Of a DNA stretch of 64,000 nucleotides, positions 35,011 through 44,508 are shown piece after piece (within the stretch, counting starts at the first letter, position 1; the number at the start of each line of letters is the position of its first letter). The notes under the pieces are model-generated. The model did no database searches. It had not been told where the DNA came from and saw nothing but the letters and a program-made list of their open reading frames with translations. The stretch is from an uncultured Draconibacterium sp. GTDB lineage: Bacteria > Bacteroidota > Bacteroidia > Bacteroidales > Prolixibacteraceae. Made by a program: the position numbers and the translations under genes. The DNA lies in the NCBI RefSeq assembly GCF_963676735.1, contig NZ_OY781464.1:4249001-4313000 (forward strand), in the 5' to 3' direction.

Positions 35011-36369
35011 ATGACTACACCCTTTTTAATCTTCATTGTAATTTCAGCAGTGGCTTTGCTGCTTTTTATGGTGCTAAAACTAAAAATCTCAGCTTTTATT
35101 TCGCTACTTATTACGGCTATTTACGTGGGAATTATTGCCGGAATGCCGCTAAAAGAAGTTACCAAAGCCATTCAGGATGGTATGGCAGGCACGCTGGGTT
35201 TTGTAGCAACCGTTGTTGGCCTGGGAGCCATTTTTGGGCAAATGCTGGAAAGCTCGGGTGGGGCAGAATCGCTGGCGCATTACCTAATAAAAAAATTTGG
35301 CACCGACAAAGCTTCGTGGGCCATGGTTATTACCGGTTTTATAATTGCCATACCAGTTTTTTTGGATGTAGGTTTTATTATTCTGGTACCCATAATTTAC
35401 GCCCTTTCGCGCGATACCAAACGCTCGCTTTTGTATTACGGAATACCTTTGCTGGCCGGATTGGCTGTTACCCATAGTTTTATTCCGCCCACACCCGGAC
35501 CGGTGGCTGTTGCCGATATTATCAACGTTCAACTGGGATGGGTGATCTTTTTCGGAATTATTTTGGGTTTCCCAACCGCTGTAATTGCTGGCCCAATATG
35601 GGGTAAATACATAGCAAAAAAGATTCACCTCTCGCCCCCTGCTGAATTTGAAGTAAGCAAGGAAAAAACCTACGACGAAAATAACCTGCCCTCTTTCAGA
35701 ATGATTGCTTTGATAATAGCTATTCCCCTGCTGTTAATACTGGTAAATACCTTTACCGGCCTTGCTGTTAAAAAAGAATTTATTGGCCAATCGATTTATA
35801 CAGATGCACTGGAATTTATTGGCCACCCTTTTTGTGCACTAATTATTGCCACATTAATTGCTACCTACTTTTTGTGTTTAAAACGGGGCATAGACAAGCA
35901 AAAAGTGTTAGAACTTTCTACCAAAGCTTTGGGCCCGGCAGGTATTATTATTTTAATTACCGGAGCCGGTGGAGTTTTAAAACAAATTCTGGTTGATAGC
36001 GGTATTGGAAAAATAATGGCCGAGGGAATGGCCAACTCTGCACTTCCGCCCATTTTACTGGCCTGGCTGTTGGCTGCTGTTGTGCGTGTAACGCAAGGTT
36101 CGGCAACGGTTGCAATGATTACCGCCGCAGGTATTATTGCCCCCGTGCTGAGTGAATTTGGCCTGAGCGCCCCCCACCGTGCATTAGTGGTTTTATCGAT
36201 TGCTTCGGGTGCTACTTTACTTTCACATGTTAACGACAGTGGCTTTTGGCTGGTAGGCAAATATTTTGGAATGAACGAAAAACAAACCCTGCAAAGCTGG
36301 ACGGTTATGGAATCGATAATTGCAGTTTGCGGGCTTGCTTTTACTATGCTGGCCAGTCTGTTCTTTTAA
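35011..36369 (+). CDS. GntP family gluconate-type permease
   Basis: The 452-residue inner-membrane protein has about 12-14 hydrophobic helices and GntP-family motifs: GFVATVVGLGAIFGQMLESSGGAE, HSFIPPTPGPVAVAD, RVTQGSATVAMITAAG, and SHVNDSGFWLVGKYF near the C-terminus. The family imports gluconate and related sugar acids with protons. No gluconate kinase or sugar-acid dehydratase is adjacent, so the exact substrate cannot be inferred. The gene is alone on the plus strand, divergent from tamA. Confidence 0.92.
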   Translation: MTTPFLIFIVISAVALLLFMVLKLKISAFISLLITAIYVGIIAGMPLKEVTKAIQDGMAGTLGFVATVVGLGAIFGQMLESSGGAESLAHYLIKKFGTDKASWAMVITGFIIAIPVFLDVGFIILVPIIYALSRDTKRSLLYYGIPLLAGLAVTHSFIPPTPGPVAVADIINVQLGWVIFFGIILGFPTAVIAGPIWGKYIAKKIHLSPPAEFEVSKEKTYDENNLPSFRMIALIIAIPLLLILVNTFTGLAVKKEFIGQSIYTDALEFIGHPFCALIIATLIATYFLCLKRGIDKQKVLELSTKALGPAGIIILITGAGGVLKQILVDSGIGKIMAEGMANSALPPILLAWLLAAVVRVTQGSATVAMITAAGIIAPVLSEFGLSAPHRALVVLSIASGATLLSHVNDSGFWLVGKYFGMNEKQTLQSWTVMESIIAVCGLAFTMLASLFF

Positions 36370-36476
36370 CAACTGCCGCTGCACTCCAAAATATAAAAAA
36401 GGATACCACGAGCTGATTAAAGCAGATTGCTATTTATTTCGCAATAGTTTTTGCTGAATTTTTCTATTTTCACTTC

Positions 36477-36929
36477 ATGACTTTTACGTTTAAACATTTT
36501 TCCGAACTCACCACCACCGAATTATACAATATTTTAAAGCTTCGGGCTGAAATTTTTGTAGTGGAACAGGATTGCGTGTATAACGACCTTGATGAATTGG
36601 ATAAAGATGCCATCCATCAATTTCTGGAAAAAGATGGACAAATTATAGCCTACTCGCGTCTTCTAAAACCGGGAACGCGTTTTAATGATTACTCTGTTGG
36701 GCGCGTTGTGGTAAAAGAATCGGAACGCGGAACAGGATTGGGAATACGGATGATGGAAGAGGCCAAAACTTACATTTTAAAAACTTGGAAGCCCGGGAAA
36801 ATAAAAATAAGTGCACAAAAATACTTGCGTAAATTTTACGAAGACCTCGGATTTAAAGTTGTTACCAACGAATACCTCGAGGACGGAATACCACATTACG
36901 GTATGCTGTTTGAAAACCAGGCAGACTAA
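36477..36929 (+). CDS. ElaA-like GNAT N-acetyltransferase
   Basis: The 150-residue protein has the ElaA layout: LYNILKLRAEIFVVEQDCVYNDLDELD near the start, then the acetyl-CoA-binding motif VVVKESERGTGLGIRMM (Q/RxxGxG/A type) and YEDLGFKVV at the C-terminal side. It would transfer an acetyl group from acetyl-CoA to an unknown amine. Two bases separate its stop from the next ATG, so it is co-transcribed with the exported hypothetical protein that follows. Confidence 0.88.
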   Translation: MTFTFKHFSELTTTELYNILKLRAEIFVVEQDCVYNDLDELDKDAIHQFLEKDGQIIAYSRLLKPGTRFNDYSVGRVVVKESERGTGLGIRMMEEAKTYILKTWKPGKIKISAQKYLRKFYEDLGFKVVTNEYLEDGIPHYGMLFENQAD

Positions 36930-36931
36930 AC

Positions 36932-37669
36932 ATGCAAAAATTTATAATTCTCCTTTTGCTTTTTCTTTCCTCTTCGGCTTTTTCAGCTAAAAAAGATAGT
37001 ATTGTTGAGCGCATTTTTAATGAAATATACAACCAACATTACTCACAAGCAGAAAAAATGCTTCGCTCTAACCAAGAAAACATTGACTCTGTTTTTTTCG
37101 TCGTTCTTTCTGTGGATCTGAGCTACTGGAAAAATGTTACCGGAACCAACACGCCCGATTATCAATCTTTTGAAAATCACATACAAGATCTTTCGCCAAT
37201 AAACCCAGCATCAACAACACATCAGGCAATTCGGATGGTTACTTTGTCGTATCAGCTGCGTTACGAGCTCAAACGTTTTAAACTCATGAAAGCAATTTCA
37301 ACGCGGCAGGAAACAAAGGAACTTTTCACTTCATTTAAAACAAACGTAAAGCTACCTCCCGAGCAGTTGGAACTTTTCCAATTGTATTCCGCCTTATTTA
37401 AATATTTCGATAATTACCTGAAACCTTTTTTCATTTCGCGAAAAAAAGAAAATTGCAGCGCAGCATTAGCAACCATGACGCGCTTGTTCCAATCGGAAAA
37501 TCGAATTTCGAAAACACTGGTTGCTTATTTTTTGGGGAAAACCTGGTTGAAATACGAAAACGAGCCGATTAAAGCTTATCCTTATTTTGTTTGGCTAAAC
37601 AAAAACTACCCTGACAACCAAAAATTTTACGACTTACTTCAAACTTGCAACAACCAGTTAAACCAATAA
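36932..37669 (+). CDS. Exported hypothetical protein, first of a duplicated pair
   Basis: I do not recognise a family. The 245-residue protein has a signal peptide (about 1-18) and a helical mature part resembling TPR-type repeats. It resembles the next gene product: both open with DSI.(E/S)RIF..IY.Q..S.AE, then have D.(S/H)(Y/W)WK, a (Y/R)SYQLR(Y/F)E segment and a C-terminal AYFLGKTW/AHFFLARMY helix ending in KYPSN-like turns. It is translated directly after the acetyltransferase gene (2-base gap). Periplasmic location is expected; the function is unknown. Confidence 0.75.
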   Translation: MQKFIILLLLFLSSSAFSAKKDSIVERIFNEIYNQHYSQAEKMLRSNQENIDSVFFVVLSVDLSYWKNVTGTNTPDYQSFENHIQDLSPINPASTTHQAIRMVTLSYQLRYELKRFKLMKAISTRQETKELFTSFKTNVKLPPEQLELFQLYSALFKYFDNYLKPFFISRKKENCSAALATMTRLFQSENRISKTLVAYFLGKTWLKYENEPIKAYPYFVWLNKNYPDNQKFYDLLQTCNNQLNQ

Positions 37670-37749
37670 TTCAGGCATTTCATGAAATTTTTTTGGCATC
37701 GCGAAGTTTTCAACTAATAAACTATTTATTTTACAAAAAAAATTCAGCG

Positions 37750-38490
37750 ATGATAGAGCGACTTATAGTTACTTTTTTATTAGTTACTTCCGTAAGTTTT
37801 GCCGCCAATGCAATGAATAACGATAGCATTGCAAGCCGCATATTTACCTTAATTTACGACCAAAACCTTAGCGAAGCAGAACACACCTACACCACCCAAA
37901 AAAATGAGTTGAGCGAGTTTTACAAAACTTTCCTCAATCTCGACCTGCACTGGTGGAAATACCGAACAACCTACTCAAAAGAAAACTCACGCAAACTTGA
38001 TGAGCTGATCGAGGCATCAATACTTCCCGAAACCAATACTTACGAAAAAAAAATGCGGCAAATAATCGTTCGCTCTTACCAGTTGCGCTTCGAAAAAAAG
38101 AAATTCAACATTTTCGGAATGTTATCTGCCCGTTCAAATATCAGAGACCTGATTAAAGAAATTGAAAGTGAAAATCCTCCATTCTCGGGTGACGAGCAAA
38201 AGCTTTTTGAAAGCTATGTAATTATGTATCAATACATTGAGAATATTAACTTTTTTGCTAATGCAAAAAAATCGGAAGCCCGCAAAAAAAAGTTACAGCG
38301 AATGGAAAAATTTGCCGCCGAAGACAATGTAATTTTAAATACAGTGGCTCATTTCTTTTTGGCGCGCATGTATCAGAAAATTGAAGATGAACCGGCAATA
38401 GGATTAAACCACTTTAAAATACTTACCACAAAATACCCAAGCAATAAAACCTTTGCCGAATACCAGGCCGAATGCGAAGAAAAGATCTAA
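37750..38490 (+). CDS. Exported hypothetical protein, second of a duplicated pair
   Basis: The 246-residue protein is a diverged paralogue of 36932-37669, with the same order of blocks: DSIASRIFTLIYDQ, DLHWWKYRT, IIVRSYQLRFEKKKFNIFGML, and ILNTVAHFFLARMYQKI. The ATG at 37750 starts a proper signal peptide (FLLVTSVSFAANA); an upstream extension of the frame would overlap the previous gene and lacks signal-peptide character. Its stop overlaps the zinc-ribbon gene by four bases, tail to tail. The function is unknown. Confidence 0.75.
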   Translation: MIERLIVTFLLVTSVSFAANAMNNDSIASRIFTLIYDQNLSEAEHTYTTQKNELSEFYKTFLNLDLHWWKYRTTYSKENSRKLDELIEASILPETNTYEKKMRQIIVRSYQLRFEKKKFNIFGMLSARSNIRDLIKEIESENPPFSGDEQKLFESYVIMYQYIENINFFANAKKSEARKKKLQRMEKFAAEDNVILNTVAHFFLARMYQKIEDEPAIGLNHFKILTTKYPSNKTFAEYQAECEEKI

Positions 38491-38903
38491 GGAAATAACT
38501 CGTGCTGTGCATAATTTCGATGAAAAGTTCGCTGTCTGCAACGCGGGCAAATTGCCCTTTTTAAACGATGAATATTAGTAAGTTTCAGGCGTGTTTTACA
38601 ATCTTTGCAACGAAACTCGCTTTTATGAACAATTTTATCCTCATCATAAACACAAACTTCAACTTTATCGTAAAGTGTTTTGCATTGGGGGCATTTATAA
38701 ATCTGAAAACCGGCCTTTAGGTGCAAACCAGTTTGCTGTTGTGCCAGTTTACAAAGCAGGTTATGCGTTTTGTAATGAAAAATACGGGTTTGCTGCTTTA
38801 GGTAATCGCTAACCAGCTGTGAATGCACCTGAAAACCATGTCCCTGATTAAAGCTTTCTGAAAAGCCACAATGATCACATCGGTATGAATAGGCATGCCC
38901 CAT
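38487..38903 (-). CDS. Small protein with repeated zinc-ribbon CxxC motifs
   Basis: The 138-residue protein has four CxxC knuckles: CDHC at about 9-12, CPQC at about 74-77, CKDC at about 98-101 and CPRC at about 118-121. They would bind two zinc ions. Basic segments (RLKLTNIHRLKRAI) lie between the last two. There is no signal peptide. I cannot name the family; binding of nucleic acid or protein is possible. The gene is convergent with the exported pair and divergent from the peroxiredoxin gene. Confidence 0.72.
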   Translation of the reverse strand: MGHAYSYRCDHCGFSESFNQGHGFQVHSQLVSDYLKQQTRIFHYKTHNLLCKLAQQQTGLHLKAGFQIYKCPQCKTLYDKVEVCVYDEDKIVHKSEFRCKDCKTRLKLTNIHRLKRAICPRCRQRTFHRNYAQHELFP

Positions 38904-39027
38904 GGTTTAAATTTAGGTATTTTCATTGGGCTTATAAATGTTGTAAAGTATACTGCGTTAAAAAACTCACCGGCTCAAACATTTTTTAAGTTCATCTGTA
39001 TTAATGTCATACATAAATTAAATAACC

Positions 39028-39588
39028 ATGAAAATTACTTTTTTTGCCACCTTATTATTTGCGCTTACTCTGAACAGTTTTGCACAAGAATTGAACCTTG
39101 GCGATACAGCACCTGAATTTTCAGCCTTAGCTGACGATGGTTCGATGTGGAATGCAAAAGATTACCTGGGCAGCAAATTTATTGTGGTTTATTTTTATCC
39201 GGCAGCAATGACCGGAGGCTGCACCAAACAAGCATGTGCTTACCGCGATTTAAAAAATGATATCGATAAAGCCGATGCCCTGGTAGTTGGCGTAAGTGGC
39301 GACAATATTGATGGCTTGAAGCTATTTAAAAAAGTACACGAACTAAATTTCCCGTTGTTATCAGACGAAAATGGTGAAATAGCCAAAAAATTTGGTGTTC
39401 CGATACGCGATGGAGGAAGTATTACTCGAGAAATTGATGGGCAAAACATTGAACTTTTCAGAAGCAATACACCTTCGCGCTGGACATTTATTATCGACAA
39501 AAAAGGCAGCATTGTTTACAAGAATACTGCTGTTGATGCCAGTAACGATTCCAGCGAAATTTTAGAGTTTATCAAAAACAATTCTTAA
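39028..39588 (+). CDS. Exported peroxiredoxin, Bcp type
   Basis: The 186-residue protein has a signal peptide (about 1-19, SFAQ) and an AhpC/TSA domain. The peroxidatic Cys is C65 in the GGCTKQAC segment and the resolving Cys is C70, five residues on, as in Bcp-type enzymes. It would reduce peroxides in the periplasm, needing a periplasmic thiol donor; none is adjacent. It is followed after 33 bases by a small exported protein gene, probably in the same transcript. Confidence 0.9.
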   Translation: MKITFFATLLFALTLNSFAQELNLGDTAPEFSALADDGSMWNAKDYLGSKFIVVYFYPAAMTGGCTKQACAYRDLKNDIDKADALVVGVSGDNIDGLKLFKKVHELNFPLLSDENGEIAKKFGVPIRDGGSITREIDGQNIELFRSNTPSRWTFIIDKKGSIVYKNTAVDASNDSSEILEFIKNNS

Positions 39589-39621
39589 ATTGCGCCCATA
39601 CGAACCCATAAATTAAAGAAA

Positions 39622-40011
39622 ATGAAAAGATTGTGTACGCTTTTTGCACTGGTTTTTGTTTTCTCCCTTACAGTTCCAAAATCTTCTTCAGCACAAGTTA
39701 AGCAAACCGAAACTTACGACGTTACCATTAAATTTGGTAACGATGTTGTTTCATTTACTCTTAACTCCGGAGTTGAAAGTATAAAAATTTCTCCATCGGG
39801 TAATTACCTGAAAATCCTTACTTTCCAGCTTGATGCTGATGATCCGTTATTAAACCTGGCCATGCCTTATGCCGTGGTTAAAATATCGTTAAACGCCGAT
39901 ATTGATGGCGATGGAAAAACAGACTTAAGTTTAAAAGATAAACGGGCAGTTATTACGCCCAGCGGAAATGTAAAACTGGTTTATCATTACAACGGAAATA
40001 AAAAAGAATAA
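39622..40011 (+). CDS. Small exported hypothetical protein
   Basis: The 129-residue protein has a signal peptide (about 1-24, ending SSAQ) and a mature part predicted to be beta-rich, with a calcium-loop-like DIDGDGKTDLSLKD segment at about 94-107. No family is recognised. It lies 33 bases after the peroxiredoxin gene and is followed at once by a strong terminator, so the two genes probably form one unit. Confidence 0.7.
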   Translation: MKRLCTLFALVFVFSLTVPKSSSAQVKQTETYDVTIKFGNDVVSFTLNSGVESIKISPSGNYLKILTFQLDADDPLLNLAMPYAVVKISLNADIDGDGKTDLSLKDKRAVITPSGNVKLVYHYNGNKKE

Positions 40012-40014
40012 CTT

Positions 40015-40040
40015 AAAGGAGCAAGATTGCTCCTTTTTTT
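40015..40040 (+). terminator. Terminator after the peroxiredoxin unit
   Basis: AAAGGAGCAA and TTGCTCCTTT form a stem around a very short loop, followed by seven T. The T run overlaps the -33 element of the mfd promoter. Confidence 0.85.
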
Positions 40041-40071
40041 GTTCGTCACATGGGCATAAAAATTATCTTTG
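40038..40071 (+). promoter_or_regulatory. mfd promoter
   Basis: TTTG (40038-40041), a 22-base spacer, and TATCTTTG (40064-40071) match the Bacteroidota -33/-7 consensus. The TTG at 40069 falls inside the -7 box and cannot be the start; transcription would begin at about 40078. Confidence 0.65.
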
Positions 40072-40086
40072 CCCAAAATTGTAGTT

Positions 40087-43000
40087 TTGGAAACATCCAG
40101 GTTTCTAAAATATTTTGAGGGGCATCAATTATTTTCGCAGGCAATAAAAAAAGCCACGGCCCCCCCGGGTGAAAAAATTCACCTGCATGGGCTTATTGGC
40201 TCTTCCAAAACCATCCTACTCTCCCAACTCTTTCAACAGGTTCAAAAAAATTCTGTTGTACTACTCAACGATCGTGAGGAAGCTGCCTATTTTTTCGACG
40301 ACCTGAATAACCTTGGGCTGACAGAAAACACGCTCTTTTTCCCGTCGTCGTACAAACGCTCTGTGCAGTACGATAATCCTGAGCAAGAGAACGTGGTGCA
40401 ACGCACCGAAGTATTAAACCTGTTGGCAGGACAGGAGCAGCCTTATCTTATTATTACCTACCCCGAAGCACTTATCGAAAAAGTGATTTCGAACGAAAAC
40501 CTGGAAAGCAACACGCTACAAATAAAAAACGGCGATAAAATCTCTATCGATTTCATCAACGAATTTTTATATGAATATGGTTTTGAGCGGGTTGACTTTG
40601 TTTACGAACCCGGCCAGTTTTCAATTCGTGGAAGTATTGTCGATATCTTTTCCTTTTCACATGAAGACCCCTATCGCCTTGATTTTTTTGGCGAAGAAAT
40701 TGATTCTATCCGTAGTTTCGACATCGAAAACCAGCTTTCAAAAGAACGGTTTAAGCAAATTACCATTGTTCCAAATATTCAAAACAATAGCCTTGAAGGG
40801 AACCGAATATCGTTTATTGATTTTGCAGGAACGGAATGCCTGTGGTTTGGAAACAGCCTGAATCTTTTTTCTGATCGGCTTGCAGAACTTCACCGGCAAA
40901 CTATTATTTCGCGCGAAGATGAGGCCATTGCCGACCAGCTGCTTACTGCCAACGAACTGGAAACTCAACTAAATGCAAAAACTGTATTTGATTTTGGCAA
41001 CGACCTGGCCTTTCCTGCTGAAAATAAAATTGATTTTGCCACTTCGAACCAACCGGTATTCAATAAAAATTTCGAACTGCTGGGTTCGAACCTCACCGAA
41101 CACCGGAATAATGGCTACGAGATTTTTATTCTCTCTAACCAGGAAAAGCAGATTGAACGCCTGCAATCGATTTTTGCCGATACCGATATTAAGCTAAGCT
41201 TTAATGCTGTAAACTTTGTGTTACACGAAGGATTTATCGACCACGAGTTAAAGGCGTGTTTTTACACCGACCACCAGATTTTTGAACGCTACCACCGGTT
41301 TAAACTTAAAAACCGAAAAGCACAACGCGAAGCCATTTCGTTAAAAGAACTGAACAAGCTGCATCCGGGCGATTATGTGGTGCACATCGACCATGGAATT
41401 GGGAAATTTGCAGGGTTGGCGCGTACTGAAGTGAACGGAAAAATGCAGGAAGCTATCCGCCTGGTATACAAAGACAACGATTCGCTACTGGTAAGTATTC
41501 ACTCCTTACACCGCATATCGAAATACAAAGGCAAAGACGGTGGCGAGCCCAAAATTAACAAACTGGGTACCGGTGCGTGGCAAAAAATGAAAAACCGCAC
41601 CAAATCAAAAGTAAAAGACATTGCCAAAGAGTTAATTGCTTTGTATGCCAAACGTCGGGCCGAAAAAGGATATGCTTTCTCGCACGACTCGTATTTACAA
41701 ACCGAACTGGAAGCTTCTTTTATTTACGAAGACACGCCTGACCAGGAAAAATCGACTGCGGCAGTTAAAGCAGATATGGAAAAAACAATTCCGATGGACC
41801 GACTGGTGTGTGGCGATGTGGGCTTCGGGAAAACAGAAATTGCCATACGGGCGGCTTTTAAAGCTGTTACCGATAGTAAACAAGTGGCAGTATTGGTTCC
41901 CACCACCATTCTTGCATTTCAACATTTTAAAACATTTACCGAACGTCTGGCCGATTTTCCGGTTAAAATAGAATATGTTAGCCGCTTAAAATCAACTGCG
42001 CAAATAAAAGCGGCATTGCGCGATGTTGCCGATGGAAAAACCGATATTATAATTGGAACACACCGTTTGGTTAGTAAAGACGTAAAATTTAAAGACCTTG
42101 GCTTATTAATTATCGACGAGGAGCAAAAGTTTGGTGTATCGGTTAAAGAAAAACTAAAACAGTTTAAGGTAAACGTTGATACCTTAACACTTACGGCAAC
42201 TCCAATTCCGCGTACCTTACAATTCTCGCTGATGGGTGCCCGCGATTTATCGATTATTCAAACGCCACCCCCCAACCGTTACCCCATTGTTACCGAAGTG
42301 CATGGCTTTAACGAACAAATGATAAAAGAGGCCATTTTATACGAAATGGACCGAAACGGGCAGGTATTCTTCATTCATAACCGCGTTCAAAATATTTATG
42401 AAGTTGAAGCAACCATAAAACGAATCGTTCCGGGTGTGAAAACGGTTGTTGGCCACGGGCAAATGGAAGGACCAAAGCTTGAAAAAGTAATGCTCGATTT
42501 TATAAATGGTAAATTTGATGTGCTCATTGCCACCACAATTATTGAATCGGGACTTGACATTCCGAATGCCAATACAATAATTATTAACCAGGCGCAAAAC
42601 TTTGGGTTAAGCGATTTACACCAGTTGCGCGGACGTGTTGGCCGGTCGAATAAAAAAGCTTTTTGCTATTTAATTGCCCCACCGCTGTCAACAGTGAGTC
42701 CCGAAGCTCGGCGCAGGCTACAAGCTATTGAGCAGTTTTCGGAATTGGGCAGCGGTTTTAACATTGCCATGCAAGACCTTGATATTCGTGGGGCCGGAAA
42801 TATGCTGGGAGCCGAGCAAAGTGGCTTTATTGCCGACATTGGTTTTGAAACCTACCACCGCATATTAAACGAGGCCATTCAGGAATTGAAACAAGATGAA
42901 TTTAAAGACCTTTTTGCTGCAGAAGACCAAGGCCAGTCGCAAGCCTTCCTGAAACTAAAATACGTTAACGACTGTACCATCGACACCGACATGGAATTAC

Positions 43001-43428
43001 TTTTTCCAGCCGACTATATTCCGGGCAACTCAGAGCGAATGATGCTGTACCGCGAACTGGATAACATTGAAAGCCAGGAAGAACTCGACCGCTTTACCAA
43101 AGGCCTTGAAGACCGGTTTGGCCAGCTGCCGCGCGAAAGCCGCGAATTAATCGATATCCTTCCCCTACGCTGGAAAGCCATTAATTTAAGCATGGAAAAA
43201 ATCATCCTGAAAAACAAAAAAATGATTTGCTACTTTGTGGCCGACCAAAAATCGTCGTTTTACCAATCGGGCGATTTTATAAAAATTGTACAGTACGTAC
43301 AAAAAGGAAAAACAAAAGGCCGGATGAAAGAAACCAAAGGAAAACTAACCTTGAGTTTTTCGAACGTACCAAATGTGGAAACTGCCGATTATATTTTGAA
43401 AGAGATTGAAGCCGAAGTAAAAAGTTAA
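40087..43428 (+). CDS. mfd: Transcription-repair coupling factor Mfd
   Basis: The protein has about 1113 residues from a TTG start at 40087, chosen because the earlier TTG at 40069 lies in the promoter and no early ATG exists. Domains in order: UvrB-like N-terminal region, RNA-polymerase-interacting CarD-like domain (LHPGDYVVHIDHGIGKF), SF2 helicase with Walker A GDVGFGKTE at about 576 and DEEQ at about 677, TATPIPRTL, IIESGLDIPN, QLRGRVGRS, and the C-terminal TRCF domain. Mfd removes stalled RNA polymerase and recruits UvrA. Length is normal for Bacteroidota. The start is the only uncertain point. Confidence 0.93.
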   Translation: METSRFLKYFEGHQLFSQAIKKATAPPGEKIHLHGLIGSSKTILLSQLFQQVQKNSVVLLNDREEAAYFFDDLNNLGLTENTLFFPSSYKRSVQYDNPEQENVVQRTEVLNLLAGQEQPYLIITYPEALIEKVISNENLESNTLQIKNGDKISIDFINEFLYEYGFERVDFVYEPGQFSIRGSIVDIFSFSHEDPYRLDFFGEEIDSIRSFDIENQLSKERFKQITIVPNIQNNSLEGNRISFIDFAGTECLWFGNSLNLFSDRLAELHRQTIISREDEAIADQLLTANELETQLNAKTVFDFGNDLAFPAENKIDFATSNQPVFNKNFELLGSNLTEHRNNGYEIFILSNQEKQIERLQSIFADTDIKLSFNAVNFVLHEGFIDHELKACFYTDHQIFERYHRFKLKNRKAQREAISLKELNKLHPGDYVVHIDHGIGKFAGLARTEVNGKMQEAIRLVYKDNDSLLVSIHSLHRISKYKGKDGGEPKINKLGTGAWQKMKNRTKSKVKDIAKELIALYAKRRAEKGYAFSHDSYLQTELEASFIYEDTPDQEKSTAAVKADMEKTIPMDRLVCGDVGFGKTEIAIRAAFKAVTDSKQVAVLVPTTILAFQHFKTFTERLADFPVKIEYVSRLKSTAQIKAALRDVADGKTDIIIGTHRLVSKDVKFKDLGLLIIDEEQKFGVSVKEKLKQFKVNVDTLTLTATPIPRTLQFSLMGARDLSIIQTPPPNRYPIVTEVHGFNEQMIKEAILYEMDRNGQVFFIHNRVQNIYEVEATIKRIVPGVKTVVGHGQMEGPKLEKVMLDFINGKFDVLIATTIIESGLDIPNANTIIINQAQNFGLSDLHQLRGRVGRSNKKAFCYLIAPPLSTVSPEARRRLQAIEQFSELGSGFNIAMQDLDIRGAGNMLGAEQSGFIADIGFETYHRILNEAIQELKQDEFKDLFAAEDQGQSQAFLKLKYVNDCTIDTDMELLFPADYIPGNSERMMLYRELDNIESQEELDRFTKGLEDRFGQLPRESRELIDILPLRWKAINLSMEKIILKNKKMICYFVADQKSSFYQSGDFIKIVQYVQKGKTKGRMKETKGKLTLSFSNVPNVETADYILKEIEAEVKS

Positions 43429-43590
43429 GGCGCTGTGCTTTCAATCCGCCTTTAAGCGTTAAAACCCAATCAATTCTGCACCAATTGTAAATGCGATTAA
43501 AAAAAAATACCGATATTGGCGTACAAAGGCAACCAAATCATTTGAAGCAACATCTGTAATAATAACTCAGAAAAATTTAAAATCAGGAAT

Positions 43591-44307
43591 ATGAATAAAA
43601 TGAAAAACCTTGGAAAAATTCTGACAATAGTTGCACTTGCTACAGCGCTGTTTGCCTGTAGCGACGACGATGGCGGAGAACCATTTGAAATTATTGGTGA
43701 TGTGTTTGTAATAAAACGTACCATGGATGACGAGGTTAAGTACGCCAATTCGTACGCAGCATGGGGCAACCAACCTATGAGCATGGCAAAAGTAACTACT
43801 CCCCTAGGAGCAGAAATTACCTTAAGCCCGGCTTCTGAAAATTCGTATACCTACGCCAAAGAACCAACAACAAGCGACTACAGCACCGCCTGGCCGGTTG
43901 AAGACAACTACCAGTTTTTGGTTATTAACGAAGACATTACACACCAGGCAGTTGATTTACTGGATTTTGATGATATTGAATTTTCAACCATTTCTTCCAC
44001 CGGTTTTGTAGGTACTGATTTAAGTGTAGAGTGGGAAAGCAATCCATTGGCCGAAGCTTATATGATCCGGCTCTACAATTCAAACAAACAAATTGCATTT
44101 CATAGCCAAACCTTACCCACACAAATGACCCGCCTTGACTTTGGCCCTGGTACAGCATCCGGTTCGTGGAGCGAAACTCCGGAAGCTGGCAAGGTTTATA
44201 CGCTGGAGTTGCTAACTTTTAGGTTTGAAGATGATGCAACCAGCAGCGATGCAGCTTTTCATATTCAGGAAATTGCCATAACCGAAACAGAAGTTACCTG
44301 GCAGTAA
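43591..44307 (+). CDS. Lipoprotein of unknown function, first of a duplicated pair
   Basis: The 238-residue protein has a lipoprotein signal with Cys at 23 (LFACSDDDGG). The acidic residues after the Cys suit surface export in Bacteroidota. The mature part looks beta-rich. It is paralogous to the next gene: both have F(E)(I/L)IG(D/E)V, KRT(M/I), KYA, the block TY.KEP...DYS, and end in FHIQ.IAI...E..WQ. A second in-frame ATG at 43600 is equally possible. Its own hairpin terminator follows. No family recognised. Confidence 0.75.
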   Translation: MNKMKNLGKILTIVALATALFACSDDDGGEPFEIIGDVFVIKRTMDDEVKYANSYAAWGNQPMSMAKVTTPLGAEITLSPASENSYTYAKEPTTSDYSTAWPVEDNYQFLVINEDITHQAVDLLDFDDIEFSTISSTGFVGTDLSVEWESNPLAEAYMIRLYNSNKQIAFHSQTLPTQMTRLDFGPGTASGSWSETPEAGKVYTLELLTFRFEDDATSSDAAFHIQEIAITETEVTWQ

Positions 44308-44325
44308 AAAAATATTCAACAAGAG

Positions 44326-44353
44326 AACCGCCTGAGTTTCAGGCGGTTTTTTT
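44326..44353 (+). terminator. Terminator after the first lipoprotein gene
   Basis: AACCGCCTGA pairs with TCAGGCGGTT around a GTT loop, then a T run. Confidence 0.85.
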
Positions 44354-44508
44354 ATGTCCAAAAGTAAGGCCGGTTGCTGTTATCCTGTCGGCGCCTATTT
44401 TTATTACTGCCAAAAGCAACTTTAAGGCCGGTAGTTGCATCCATCATGAGTAAACATTTAACGTAGGGAATCAGAAACTGATTCTGTATAATAAAAAAAA
44501 ACAAAGTG

